Assembly (NCBI GenBank): GCA_000507305.1
Contig: DF240212.1
Location: 62,001-126,000 of the forward strand
Origin: Breviolum minutum Mf 1.05b.01
Taxonomy: Eukaryota > Sar > Dinophyceae > Suessiales > Symbiodiniaceae
DNA: 64,000 nt
Direction of reading: 5' to 3'
Shown here: positions 15,701-27,771 of the stretch, one piece after another
Position numbering within the stretch: the first letter of the stretch is position 1
Layout: each line of letters begins with the position of its first letter
Made by a program: the position numbers and the translations under genes
The notes under the pieces: generated by a model
Seen by the model: the letters and a program-made list of their open reading frames with translations, nothing else
Told to the model about the DNA's origin: nothing
The model's database searches: none

Positions 15701-18700
15701 CCCCGGGCGCCATTTCTGGTCGCCGGGGGCGCTGCAGGATGGCGCCGGCAGCGGATGGGGGAAAGGGTCCTCTCTGAGAGGAGCCACAATGGCTACGGAC
15801 GCCATTCAATGTCACACATAAGAAAATTGAAGATTTTGTCAATGAGAATCCGGGTAGTAAACATCATCGCTCGCCCACCCATGAATTTCCAGGTTTCCCA
15901 ATCTGGCCACCCAAGTTGACAGGTCAAGTTGCCAGAACACATTAGGTCAATAACAGCTTCCAGCTCTACTAAGCTTGGCCGAGGATACGCCTGCGCCGGG
16001 GGCAAAATGCCGGACCCCAAAGTTCAGACCCCCCAAAAAAACTTCACATCTTATAGTGATATAAATCTTAATTTGGACGTTTTACAGTTTCACATCAACA
16101 TTCGAATCATTAGAGATTATCATCCAATAACAGATGCTCACATGTTCCAGTTCCGTTCTCCTTTGTGCCTCTAGAAAGGCTTTGGTCGCTGGATGGTTTG
16201 GTTCTTGATGTGATGCCCACCAGCGAGCGAAGTCAGCTACATAGGTGAGGCCACTCACGCCATAGAAGTCCACAGCACCCTGGTACGTTGCAGATTGGTG
16301 GAATGGTTAAATCCAATCGCATCTGAGGTTTGGATATCTAAGATCAATATGGTGTCGGAAAGGATTTGTATAATATTCAATATTAATATAGTCATATTTA
16401 TATTGTATGTATATATGTATATTTGTATAGTGCAGGTGTACAATAAAGTTGGAACATATCACAATGTTCAATTTATCTGGGCTCTCTTGGTCGTTGCAAA
16501 AAGCTAATCCCACCATTGCGGTTTGCTGCTCATCACCAATGGCCATGACTTAGTGGCATCCCCAAGTGAAAGTGTTTCAAGAAAGATGACATTTGCCAAG
16601 GAAGACAACTGAATGACTGATTTAGACATGAGGTGTGAAGAGGGATCGTGTTTACATTCTTCCGCATACGTCATACGCAATGCTGACACTTTCTCGATCT
16701 GTATTAGCAACTGCCAGAACTAGCTCCGACCGAAAAACAATGCACATGCTGCATGGCAGTTTCCAAGTATCCCCAGACGTCGGCATACGATTCATCACAT
16801 CTCTGTTTCGAACACTGACAGTCATTGAGTTGTCAGTTGGTCAGGCGATCCAGCTGCACTTGGTGGCCTTAACAGCCTCCAAAGCGGTAGTGCTAAGATC
16901 GCCCAAGCAGGGCTCCCTGGAGACATCGACGTGACGTCTTTCGTTTGCTGTTTTTTGGAGGTGGTTTTCTGGACATCCGGGAAAAAACTTCCCACAAATG
17001 TCGTGATGAATGGAAAAATCCATTTTGGAATACCCATAATGTCAAGAAACTGCTATTGGCATGGGGAGAGAGAGAGAGAGAGAGAAATAAGGTGTATCAT
17101 ATTCGTCTGGATTTCCTATATGTCCCCAATCAAAGCTCTTTTTTTTCAATGGGGTAAGGTATCCATCATGCTTCTCCAAGTCAAACATGTTGTCGCTCTT
17201 GGGACACTCAAGAAGGCTTAACAACCTGCTCAAACTCTCTCTGAAAGGAAGGGTATAATCGGATAAACCGTCAGCTGTCATGAATACAACATCATGCGAG
17301 GAATATCCAACAATGGCTTAACACTCGTGTCACCAGTGAGGAATGTGAACACTATTGCCTCAACAGGGCCCGCCCCTGTCACGTTTTTTACACTCAAAGC
17401 CTCAACCCACAAGGCATCAAAACCAACAGAGTTTGATTTCACAAGTTGACGTTGGAGCATTTAGCAGCCAGTTCTGAGAAAACACTCAAGGCAGCAGCCA
17501 TATCTGCATTGTGCCATTGCCATCAAGTCACTCGTTTTGTTGCACCTTGCAGGTTTTTGACCTCATAGTCGAGATTATTCGAATCCGATATCCGCGGGGA
17601 ACCCTGATTTGAAAATGCATGGCCCCCCCGGTTATTTTCGAACGACAGGAGACTTTTGTTGCAGTAGACCATGGATGAGTTGACGACAGGATGCACCATT
17701 ACCAGTGCCCACACCCAAACCATCTACTGGAGTTCCTGGGGGCACACAACTGAAAGGACGTTTGGTATGGAAGACTGTTTAGTTGTTGCCATAAAAAGCG
17801 CGAAACAACCAGAGTTTTGGTCCCTGCTCACATGAATGAACATAGAATCATCCATAAGTGCAATTCATATGCGCAACGACAAACATACCAGTTGGTTGCT
17901 GCGGTTCTCAACCAAGACAGATATGATGCAACTTGTGAAATCAAAACTCGGTAGCAACTCGCCAGGGTTTGGGCCTTTCATGTAGCAACTCGCATCCTTG
18001 CCATCTTTGGACTCTTTCCGCACCTTTGCGGTCCAAGCTTTGCCATGATTTGATGATTTCGGATGGAAGAGAAACCTCCAAAAAACCGGGGAATCCGATA
18101 ATCCTGATGTACTTGCATGAATTTCCCCAAAGTCTTTCGAGCTGGGTTTTGCATCCGAACACCCTGAGCTGTCGCCTCTTCTCGAATGTGTGTCATACCG
18201 AAGCCCAAGTAGCTCTTAACCATGACGCCTTCGCTGAAATTAGTGCCTGACCAACCACGAAAAGCTTCTGCGAATTGAAACCACCAATCACGCCCTTTTT
18301 TGGGGGAGAAAAAATATTGGAGTTTGAAACCTGGAGAACCACACACCAAACAAAAACGCCATATGATTTTTGAACAAATCCAGAGAGTATTCTCTTTGAG
18401 CGTCAGTAAAGTGTATATCTCATATCTCTGTGGGATGTTGAAAGGACAAAACCATGTGAATCTTGCGTTTCTCATTGAGTCAATGCCAAATGTGTCAACC
18501 TTTGCCTTTTGCAGCAGCTGTGGACGAAGGAATGCCAATCCTTAGTAACCAATTTCACAGCAATACCTTATAGGGAAACTTTTGAAGGTGCCAAGCATGA
18601 GGTGAATTCTTTTCCACCAAGCATCTGGGTGCTTGAGCCACCTGAAGTTGACGATGATTCAAGGGATCAATGTCCCACTGCCATATATGTTGATCTTTTA

Positions 18701-21429
18701 AGCGGCTTTGTTTCTACTATATACATTCCTTGTGGCACATTCTTTAACAAAAAAGTCTCATTGATTCAATTTCAATAGGATGAATCTGTATTTTATCAGC
18801 AGATTTTAGGGAATCCACCCCAAAGATTTTGCCAACTGCCAAGCCTAAATCCAATAGCCCCAAAGGTGCAGAGCTGCCATGAGAAAGTAGATCATGGCGC
18901 ATCCTGAAGGGCTCGCGGTAGATCGATGTTGTTTAGTGGGTGGGACCCTGGGATGCCTAAAAAACCTGCGCCAGCCGGAATACTGGAAGGGTCACACCCA
19001 ACAATATATTACCATGATTATGGACCCATGCAATTGAAATGAATCAGATTTCACACCAACTGGTAAACCAGTTGCGATCCCAACTCATTTGACCCATCAA
19101 TCAGCTGCCGAGAGGCCTGCCAGTCAAAAAATTTGTGGTGAGTACCTCAGGAAGAACACAAGAAAGGTAATCCAATATGCCTCATTCACTCTGGATATGA
19201 AGATGATCATCAGCATCATCATAATCAACATCAAGCTTGTCATCTACAGTATATATCTGCATATATACATCATTCTCAAATGCAATATTCATTTATCCAA
19301 AATTCAAAAAAGACCAACTTTGCATGATAAAACATGAACCAAATTTCATTTTCCAAAGAAAAAAACACTGGGTGACCGTCAGCCATCAACTCCTGTCAAG
19401 ATGCAGCCCACAAGCCTTCCTCATCACCTTGGCGTTTTGTAAAGATGGTGGAATCTTTTTGGGGGAAATCTACAGGGGAAAGTTGGAAAGTTGTAAGAAT
19501 ACATCCCCGGTCCCCAAATCCTTCAACAGTGAGCATCGCCTCTGCATCATGATGGTCAAAAGTTGACAAAGGGAGCCATGATAGGTGGATAGGAAACTGT
19601 GTCAGTTCTGCGCAAAATTCCGTGGATACCATATCATATCATATCATCATTGTGGAGAAGACCCTAGAAACAACTGTGTTCCACAAAAAGAACACTTCCA
19701 ACTTCTATCAACAAGTCATCCGCCCAGTGACCACTCACAGTTCGCCCTTGGAAGTTGGCACTGTCAAAGGGATACGTTGCATCTTTGCTTAGCGACAGCA
19801 CGGAAGACCAAATGGAGTCCTCACGGAGACAGCAACGCGGCAAAAATTTACTGTAAGTTTTCCTCCCTGGGATTTTTTGCGTTCAAATATATGAAATCTG
19901 TGGATTTTATGTTTGCAGAGATTCATTTTTATGGTAAAGAAAATCAAGGATTCCAACAGATTTCCGCCATTTCACCAAAAGAAAAAAGAACATGATCTCG
20001 CAGACGGACTTGTTGAGTTATAAAACACTCCAATTTCTACAATGCAACTCTCCAAAAAAACGGTTCACTCTCTCGGAAACCCATCCATCTCAAGACTTTC
20101 TGAAAGTCTCCAGTTGCCTGTTTCTCCAATGGTAGCATCCTGGAATCCGTGGCGAGCCATAGGATCCCTTGCTGTAAGTATGCAAAATTGATTGTGCCTT
20201 TCATACTCAAAAACATCTTACAAAATGTTGAAGAATCTCATACACTGGTTGATGTTGGCAAATCCTTAAGGTAATGATATCTTTGAAGTATTCAACTATG
20301 GGCAAAATGAGGGATGATGGAAGGAGATCTGATACTGCTATCAGGGGAGAGCAAAATTTGGAGTCAAGTCACAAAACCACAAAAATTTATCCAGTCCAAC
20401 TCCCACAATTAAAACCTCAACGTTAGGTAAGCATAGGTAAGCAAGTTTATTCCTTCTCAGTCCTCATCCCAGCAGTTCCAAAGATCAACAGCGGTGTTTT
20501 CTTCCGTCGATCGGCTGGAATCTTCTCAGCTCCTTTCAGATCACGATGATTCAACCCTTTTTGCTGCAGGTCGAAACAACACAGCCCCGCGCCTTCTTTC
20601 AAGAGTTGCAGCAAGGGTCCTACCTAAGCAAATACACAAACCAGTATTAAAAGCAAACGGTGCAGACATGTTCTTGATGTGGTTTGCTGAATCATATATG
20701 GCATTCCAAAAGTTGAGATTTTGAGACATTGTGCATCTTTGATCTTTGGCCTTTAACAAGCAAAAAGGCCAAGCATTCAGTAAAATTCCAGTTCGAAGCA
20801 ATGGACAGTCCATGAAAATACCTCGTACTTCGACAAGGCAAAGAAACATATCTGTACTGGACTGCATGCTTCGAATTGCGACATCGACAGCACTTTGTTC
20901 AATGGTAGAGTGATACAAGTTGTATGTTTAACAACACCTTCGGTGGTTTATGTTTTGCATCATGTTTAACATGTCGTTTCTTTCATAAGATCAATGATCT
21001 TCCATTTTGATCATCGTTGGTGAACGAACTTCGCCAAGTCACAGCTTTTGTCGGATCTGCGGCATAGGACGAGAGCCCTGGTTTTGTCTTCTTGACAAAG
21101 ACTGACTCAGCCTGGCCCAGATAGGTTGCAAGTACACAACTCACGTGGAAAGTGAAATTGACTCCTTTGAAAAGGGCAAATCATCTTTCAAAACCTGTAG
21201 TGCTTTTTGTTTGGGGGAGCACTAACAGTTCAACCACTCCGCTTCAGTTGTGAAATTGATTACAAGTCATTATATAAGTCGAGCCTTTCCAGCAGCCAAA
21301 TCCAAAGCAAACCTTGCGGCCATTCGACCAAGTTGTCTTGAAATGTTGAAACTCGGAAATTGAAGCCAAGCAACACATATAGCCGTGTGCCCGTGCTTCC
21401 AGCATCACAAATGGCATGGTACTCAAGCG
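12721..21429 (-). CDS. GDA1/CD39-family nucleoside phosphatase (apyrase), multi-exon
   Basis: Hydrolyses nucleoside di-/triphosphates, typically in the secretory lumen or outside the cell. Exons: about 21367-21429, 21043-21111, 20463-20623, 20097-20139, 19739-19819, 19521-19539, 19408-19427, 19094-19116, 18845-18903, 18618-18641, 18176-18228, 17943-18023, 17327-17400, 17172-17225, 16847-16916, 16142-16279, 13744-13823, 13318-13368, 12952-13013, 12721-12751 (TGA). Apyrase conserved regions in order: DAGSTGTRLYVL; KPGLSSYA; TPLLIFGTAGMRML; EGDEEGLW; LGLLDLGGSSTQM; KSYLGFGM; FYGVSGLTYVADF; YRCFQANYM; EWPLGALL. Nearly all acceptors are AG|G; donors mix GT, GC and GA. The end of the first listed exon, the N-terminus, and one small exon between 16142 and 13823 (candidate near 14058-14126) are unresolved. 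Confidence 0.88.
14259..15713 (-). CDS. Intronless eIF4E-binding (4E-T-like) protein, nested in an apyrase intron
   Basis: A single 484-aa reading frame with no intron, starting at the ATG at 15713. In-frame codons continue upstream to 15842, but they pass through the relict spliced leader, so the internal ATG is the better start. Residues 104-118 read FSYTKAELLNIARLP. This contains the canonical eIF4E-binding motif YxxxxL-phi (Tyr106, Leu111, Leu112) and closely resembles the N-terminal motif of animal eIF4E transporter (4E-T). The N-terminal ~100 residues are Lys/Arg/Glu/Gly-rich. The middle is Ala/Gln/Tyr-rich and the C-terminal half is Ala/Pro/Lys low complexity. Third positions are strongly G/C, unlike the flanking introns. 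It probably binds eIF4E and represses or localises mRNA. It could instead be another 4E-interacting protein. Confidence 0.82.
   Translation of the reverse strand: MAPGGRREGGHGAWVKKAPAGAEKKDEETESQGFKGREGKGKGRSKGERSRRDEDQEVKGKGRAKGKQKKDEGRESNSGEDEAEDGGNALLKMLKGNGQITKRFSYTKAELLNIARLPSSNIKPTELDPIVDKDNKDSVLLIRIATGREKEEQEANGEDRRRNSTRQARAPETDGAAHDTAVPAGEPAEAEGTAEDDDEEEKARAFEKWLGRNMPKLEAAKADLTAKAAAAGSTSSGSTMTAAAPKWPPTASAMAAALANASGKSGSNYMSLLQQQTGASGSASGMTSAHLQAAAYMQAMTQMQVAAAAARNSYGSQWNAYNQYLNPYMSGAYSGYGMDPFAAAASQAAASNLTEAMQAKLGVLQQQARSMATAKAKAKATAKAKMQTKAIPKTPGPKAPGPKVSPPTAPLAAPVTAPAVAGLLPKTSAPSSPQLQAAPAGATATGTAAATAAVTPAAPAAPPTAAPAGAGKEGEEDEAGCSQS
15781..15799 (-). other. Relict dinoflagellate spliced leader upstream of the 4E-T-like gene
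   Basis: Read on the minus strand, 15799-15781 is TCCGTAGCCATTGTGGCTC. This matches the first 19 positions of the conserved dinoflagellate leader (DCCGTAGCCATTTTGGCTCAAG) at 18 of 19; the last three leader bases are not conserved here. It lies 67 nt before the ATG at 15713, a plausible 5' untranslated length. Published work on dinoflagellates interprets such genomic leaders as traces of a trans-spliced mRNA reinserted into the genome. Confidence 0.78.
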
Positions 21430-23391
21430 CTGAGTCTCCTACAGAAGTTTCAGTTGCTGAATCTCACATTGCCATGAAATGGTTCAAGCGCGTGTGTGGG
21501 TAAGTTCTAAGTCTCCTTGTACAAGGAGAATGTTGGCAAGGAACCAGCCAATAGCTTTCAACATGACCTGGTCAACATTCAAAAAAGAGTCAAAACATCA
21601 CTTGCTGCGTGTTCAAAGTGTTCAATGCGATGACTCATCCTGCCTGGAGCGAATTCACGCCTCACAGTCCAGCGTTTGGGGCGAATGTGATTAAAGTCTT
21701 GAACCAAAAATGTGGTGTTTTGTCCATGTTCATCGTTGAGCTTTCATGCGGTTTAAATCAAACTCACTTGGGTCTGAGTGTATCAATGTCATATGCATAT
21801 ACACATCATATACACTATACATTATACATGCCACATATAAGCTCAGATTTGACTCCATGTTTAGTTTTGTTGCAATCAAACTCGCTCTGTACTTCGTGGT
21901 TGAAACATGTCAAATGTCATTGTCAATCCTCGTGGCGATAGAAACGGCAACGCTACAGAACCGGTAGTGTGGCAATCAGGATCAATGATTGAATGAGGAG
22001 CCATCTGGCCAACTCGTTCTTGAAAAAAATGGAGGTTCTAATCTACATACACCTACCATTTCCGATGTTTGTGGAACATGCTTTGTTTCTCACTTTTTGT
22101 CAGACTTCCGACACCCGAATTTTGTATACCAGCCCTATTGCTCTCCCAAAAAAAAATGAGACTCCGTCGCTCCGCCGCCCTTTTTGGAGGCCGAACACAG
22201 CCTTCATCGTTTTCGGATCCTGCCGATTGGCGTTTCCACCTTCCGAGCCACTTGAAAGGAGTGTCCGATGCTTGCCGCGAATTGTCGGGGCCCCATGGCC
22301 AATTCATGTTAGGATGCTCCTCAAGAGAGGCTCGGCAGGTGGCTGGCCACCATTGTGCCAAAAAACGCTTGGTCCGTGGGTGTCAGGCCATTTTGTTGGC
22401 AGCTGTGGATGCCCAAATTTGGGGGAGGCACACAAGGAGAAATATTTAGTATTCACTGCGTTTCTGAAATTTGAACTGTTTTTATCTGTTGTTCTCACTT
22501 GCGCTTGTGCCCAAATCAACATCTTTACCCCCAGGTTTCCATAAGTTTCCCTTGAAACCACCATGTTGCCATCTTCTTTGATTTTGGGGTCCATGTTCCT
22601 AACGATCTGAAGTCTGATAGGATCGATTTTTCAAACTATGCAGAAAGGCTTCCATTTTTTGAGACAAACTGAAATCACAGCAACTGCATTGCCTGAAGAT
22701 TTTCGGATCATGTTGTGTTCAAATGTAGTTGGCACGTTTGTCCTTTCAATTTGGATATGTGTTCCATATTTTTTGTAGGGACAAATCGAATGGCAATTCA
22801 TCCAAAGCCAAGATGCAAAGACAAAGATCCCCCTATTGGGTTGGTGCAATCCAACATGGATGATCACTCAGAGACTAGATGAACTTTGTGACCTCATATT
22901 AGTAATGACAGGCATAGAGACTCAAAATCTCTGCAATAACTTCTTAACTCTCCTCAACCATGATTCACCAAATGAGGTCCTCAGCCAGTCGAGTCAAACT
23001 AGAAATCTTGGCCAAGAAATTTGGGCATCCCTCCTACCTGTTTGCTGCTTGGAAGGCGACGTGCTCCAAGCATCCCGCAGACTCAGACCGAACAGTCCAA
23101 GTTGCCTAAACTTGAATTTTGAAAAACCTTCAACCTAAGGCACTAACACTTTGTTTGGTGATTTCTGATGGGAGTTTGCTTGAAGTAAAAAAAGTAAAAA
23201 GATAATCTTCACCCGTACCAAAACAACGTCCAATCCCAATGATGATGCATGTTGGCATCATGACTCTCTTCGGAAGCTACAGAGTGTCAGATCTATCTGT
23301 CAGGTTTCAATCAAGGTTTTGAACCTCCCAATCTCACGGAACTGTCCAATAGCAAGCAAGGGTTGAATGTTTGGATCAAGTCGCCCTCCAC
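21430..23391. other. No gene resolved
   Basis: This should include the 5' end of the apyrase gene. A G/C-richer stretch at 22140-22450 is open in several frames on both strands, but none gives a recognisable protein or consistent splice borders. Confidence 0.4.
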
Positions 23392-25336
23392 CTGTGACAA
23401 CAAACGAAACTTGTCGCTGTCTCACCACATTGGCGCGCGCGTATAGCCGCACGTTGTGCAACTTCAAAGTGCACGTTTTCCAAGATTGGTTGGCAACGTG
23501 GCTTGGATGAACTTGGCAGCGAAAATGATTGGAATCTTGGAACCTTCCAGTGCCGTTGCACGATGCCTCCAATCTTGCCAGTGATTCACCACCAGCCGCC
23601 CAAATAAACAGAATGGATTGGTGTTTCTTTGAGCATGCTGGACTCCTTGCGCCAATACCTACAACAGAAAGGACCCAATTGGCCATGTTGCTTTGTTTTC
23701 CACCACATGAGGTCTCGCATTTTGGAGATGTTCCAAAACACTCGACAGTGAATCAAGCATCTATGCAAATTATCACTTGCCGCTCACTCTGTTGCCCTGC
23801 AAAATACTGCAAAATTACTCTATTTCATCTTGGGAACATTCACGATGCTCACCCAGCCTCAACATCTTGCGTTTCTGCAGTTGTTCTTCCACACGAAAAG
23901 TGCCTCTTGTTTGTTTGGTATGATCTGACAACTTATGGCAAAACCCATGACTTCAGCAAATGTTCATGACATTCCTTTGATTTTCAATCCCTACAAAGAG
24001 TCCCAGCATGCCCTGCGTTAGACGCAGATTTAACTGGCCAGAATTGGTCAAGATCCAATGTCAGTCTGAATAAGAAATAATATCAATATCACTCAACAAC
24101 ATCCAACTGCTTGTGAAGAAGCAGAAGCAGATGTCACGTCTGCTTTTTGAAAAAAAAAAACATCAATGATATGAGGTACGTCCGAGAACAAAGGACTTCA
24201 AATCAATTTGATCATTTGGGGGAAGGGATTCAACATGATTTGTCTTCCATAAAACAACGACAGACCAACGGATCTTTTCAGTTTCTGTCCGTTGTGGCAG
24301 GTCGATCTCTGGCAACTCTGGTAGAAAAACTAGCACAACCAAGCAATCAGTCGAAACTAGGGCCTCACTTTCATGATTTTCATGTTAGATGTTGTGTTCC
24401 AATATCATTTGGGAAGTTCTCATTAAACTCATACAACTTAGTTGGAAGGATTCAGCTTGTTGCAAAGCAAGGCGGTGTCTCTGCATTGGGATATGAAAAA
24501 AAACCTTGCATTCATTCCCCTTGGGTTTGGGCGTTTTTGCCTATAGTCCAAAGTAAGGTTGCCTTATGCAGTCAACCTATCTGTCTGGTTGAAGGTGAAC
24601 TAAGCCAATTTTTGGAATGTTCTCTTGAAAAACGACTGATAAAGAAACATCAACTTGGGTGAAGTCCTGAAATATCTTTCTGATCTGATTTTGTTATCTT
24701 TTTTGGGGGGAAGATGCAGTTCTCATCTTCTACCAACCATCACATCAGATTGCATAATCTCGGGTTTATTCCAAGACGTGGTAAACAGAAACTGGTGATA
24801 AGTTCCTTTCATGTCTCCCAAGCATTTTAGGGGATTTTTTAGATCATCCCACTTAAAAACAACACTCCCTGGAACAACCATTTTACTTGGAATCACTTGC
24901 AATCTTTCAAGTTGGGATCTTGGGTGCCACCAACCCGGTTGCCACCGGAGAAATCTCCGGTAGGTTCCCACCCCTCGCGTGTCGCCGGCTCGTGGGTGGA
25001 AGTGAAAAACCGCGGATCGAAGGCTTCCCCAAAACCAAACCGGTCAAAGGTATGGTGACAACAGTTCGTCATCACTGGATTTTCACTATATACTCAGTGT
25101 TACTTGTACTTGTAGCTGTCAACATGTTCAATGATTTCAATGATTTCAAGGATTTTCATGAAAAGTTTTCCCTTCTTCACTCCCAGCATCTGTGCCCAAG
25201 GATGGCGACAAACTTTGCAAAACTGCCTAATAGACCATGCGGCCTGCTCCGCTGATCACAATTTCATCGACTGTCAAAAGAGCCGTCGGATCTACGGTGC
25301 GCTGGTCTGGCTGAACATGAAGCAGCAGCCCGAAAA
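23392..25336 (-). CDS. Two putative exons, protein not recognised
   Basis: Exon 23392-23543 (50 codons plus 2 nt, AG|G acceptor, GT donor) contains ILENVHFEVAQRAAIRARQC. Exon 25244-25336 contains QPDQRTVDPTALLTVDEIVI with a GC donor and a weaker AG|T acceptor. Between them, 24900-25057 has an open minus-strand frame (FGFGEAFDPRFF) with uncertain borders. They may or may not belong to one gene. Confidence 0.35.
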
Positions 25337-26396
25337 CTGGGTGAAAAAACATGTCTTTTTCAGTTTCCATATGTTCAACCCAAAAGCGAGAAAAAACCTG
25401 AAAAAAATGGCCTGAAAACTCAATTGTTCTTCTGCCACAAAAAGGAAGGACAATTTGAAACGACGGCACGTTCGAGACTCTTTGCCGTGGAGGTATATCA
25501 AGGTCGCTTTAATGAAGCTGTGTTTCTTGGACCACTTTGTTGTTTCACGTACGCTGCTTCGCATGTGCTACATGCAGGTGTTGTCCAAACAAAGACCCAG
25601 TTGGCAAAGGCCGCAATTTGCAGTACCTGCGACAAAGTGTGCGAAGCGAGAAAAGAATAGCAGGTCAACATGCGTTCTGAGTCCGTGGGAAGTTGGAATT
25701 TGGTCGATTGATGTTTCCAACTTGCAGTTTTTCACCCTGGGATTGTCGGGGGGTCAAACGTTCCAACTCGATTGCGCGTTTAAGTCACTGCGGCACCTAA
25801 GTCATTTTGTAGTGGATCACACTCCACCACTGTAGTGTCAGCCACTGTGGGCACACGCCTTCAGAGATTTGGGGAGGTTCACTGAACATACAAAGATACT
25901 GTCCTGCACCGGAATTTCTAGTCATTCTACTACCTCATCATTTCCCCGTAGTTTCTTGTTCTACAGGGCTCCGGCAGGGAGGTTTTCCAGAACAAAAAGA
26001 TGACGCCACTGGCCGTCGCCAAATACCTCAGCAAAACATCAGCTTCCTGAATCCGCACCTTTCAGAAATGGTCTGCCGACTGTTCATCGTTTATCGTTTC
26101 TGGGGCTCAGACAAACAAGAGACACAAGAGAGGACGAAAGTGCCCAGGACGGACGTATGTATGGTGTAGTGTGCCTTGAAACCGCATGCAGTGGCAAACA
26201 ATTCTGGTGATATTCACAAGTCACGGTAGTCCCGTGCCAAAGTATATCAGTGTGACATCTGAATTTCAAATCTACTGACCCAGTATCAAATTCCATATTT
26301 TGCCACCATGTGACAAATACAACTAGTAACTAGATTCATGAAATCTCAACTCCTAACGTTGATTGCATACCTGCATATCCCTTGGAACAAACTCAC

Positions 26397-27771
26397 CTGG
26401 TGGAGCAAGGCCAAGTAGGGTTGCTCTCGAACCAGTGCAGCCCAACGTTCAGGTTGGAACATTCGCAGGGACACCTCGTTTTCGATCTTCAACGTTGCGA
26501 GGTTGAAGGGTTTGGAGGCATTTACAGTAAAACTACTTGACAGAGCAAATCCTATCCGAATCTCTATTGATATACAATCCCACGAATTACAGATCTTTAA
26601 CTTTAACCGGTGGATTCGACTTCCTCCTCCTATGCTGGAAAATGATCGCAACAAACGTGGTTGATTCTGGGAGGATCCCGGTCAACATCATAAAGACAAC
26701 AAATACCTCACATGGAGAATCATGATTAACCTATCTGTAGCTGTGTAGCTGTGTGAAGGTAAGTGAAGGTCAGAACAACCTGTGGGTTGTAGAGAATCAC
26801 AGCCGAGTTTTCAAGTCTGACAAAAGAAGCATGAAAATGCAGAAGAGTTGTTTTCTTGGGGTCGGAAGACATTGAGGTTTCGCGGGGAAAGAGTTTGGGT
26901 CCGCCAGATCACACCATCTCCAAAAACATCGTACCCAAAGGCTCTGGATCAACTCGACGAATCTCAAATGTTCAGATTTGAAAAAAACATGCTTTCACAA
27001 CACAGACTTCCCGAAAAAATACGAGTTGAAACATCTTGATGCATGTTTGGTGAACATCACTAGCAAGATCCACACGTTCAAAAGATTTGGGCGATTCAAT
27101 CATATACACTTCATTCATGGAACAAATAAGAATGTCCAAAACCTAAAGGTCTGGGCTTCCCTACCAAGTAAAATAAGATTGCAAAAAATCCAAAGATCTG
27201 AAAATAGCGCCACCTAGCAGAGTTCTGTCAGAAGGCAACTCCGTAAGAATGTTCACACAAACTTGAAAGGAAACGATTTGGAGCTTGACCTGTGGTATAT
27301 CCTAATTGACGCATATCATGTCTAGTTGGTGGTTGAACCAACCCATCTGAAAAATATGCTCGTCAAACTGGATCATTTCCCCAGGGTTCGTGGTGAAAAT
27401 AAAATATATTTGAGTTGCCACCGCTTCGATGTGGTCTTTTACCTTATTTACCTCCTTATTACCTCTGTGTGACTACGTCTCCATGATTTTACTATCCTCT
27501 CCGCCTGTGAGGTGTGTGCCAAATCATCTGAATGCCTCGATGGAACCTCATTCAACGACACCAGGGTGCTTGATAAAGGAATCTCCATTTGTGACATCCT
27601 AAATCATCAAAATTCATCAAACATATCAATCAATACCTGCTTTCGAAACCTTGAAGTTTCTTCCGACCAAAATAGAAATGTTGACTCGTTGACGTATCTT
27701 TGAGGTTCCAACCGCTGGCTCACAGACACGCCCATTAAAGGAGCTGTAAACGCCAGCAAGATGCAAACCTC
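26397..27771 (-). CDS. Putative exons of an unrecognised, possibly membrane, protein
   Basis: Exon 27650-27771 (AG|G acceptor, GT donor, 40 codons plus 2) starts EVCILLAFTAPLMGVSVSQR, a likely membrane segment followed by a polar stretch. A second exon ends at 26397 with a perfect CAG|GTGAGT donor and contains SLRMFQPERWAALVREQPY. Its start is either 26532 (AG|T) or an internal AG|G. The second exon loosely recalls the end of a cyclic-nucleotide-binding-like fold, which is not enough to assign a function. Confidence 0.4.
27325..27400. repeat. Copy of an interspersed repeat
   Basis: It shares GTGGTTGAACCAACCCATCT and the following AAAAATATG with 42449-42480, and CTCGTCAAACTGGATCAT with the first 18 bases of the window. 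A GGTTCGTGGTGAA-like end follows in all copies. Confidence 0.7.

Noticed and set aside
15714-15842. N-terminal 43-codon extension of the 4E-T-like protein
   Set aside because: It translates the relict spliced leader and 5' untranslated region, so the ATG at 15713 is preferred.
22380-22400. GGCCATTTTGTTGGCAG as a spliced-leader relict
   Set aside because: It shares only CCATTTTG with the leader and lacks the CCGTAG and GGCTC parts. A similar partial match near 60995-61015 was rejected for the same reason.
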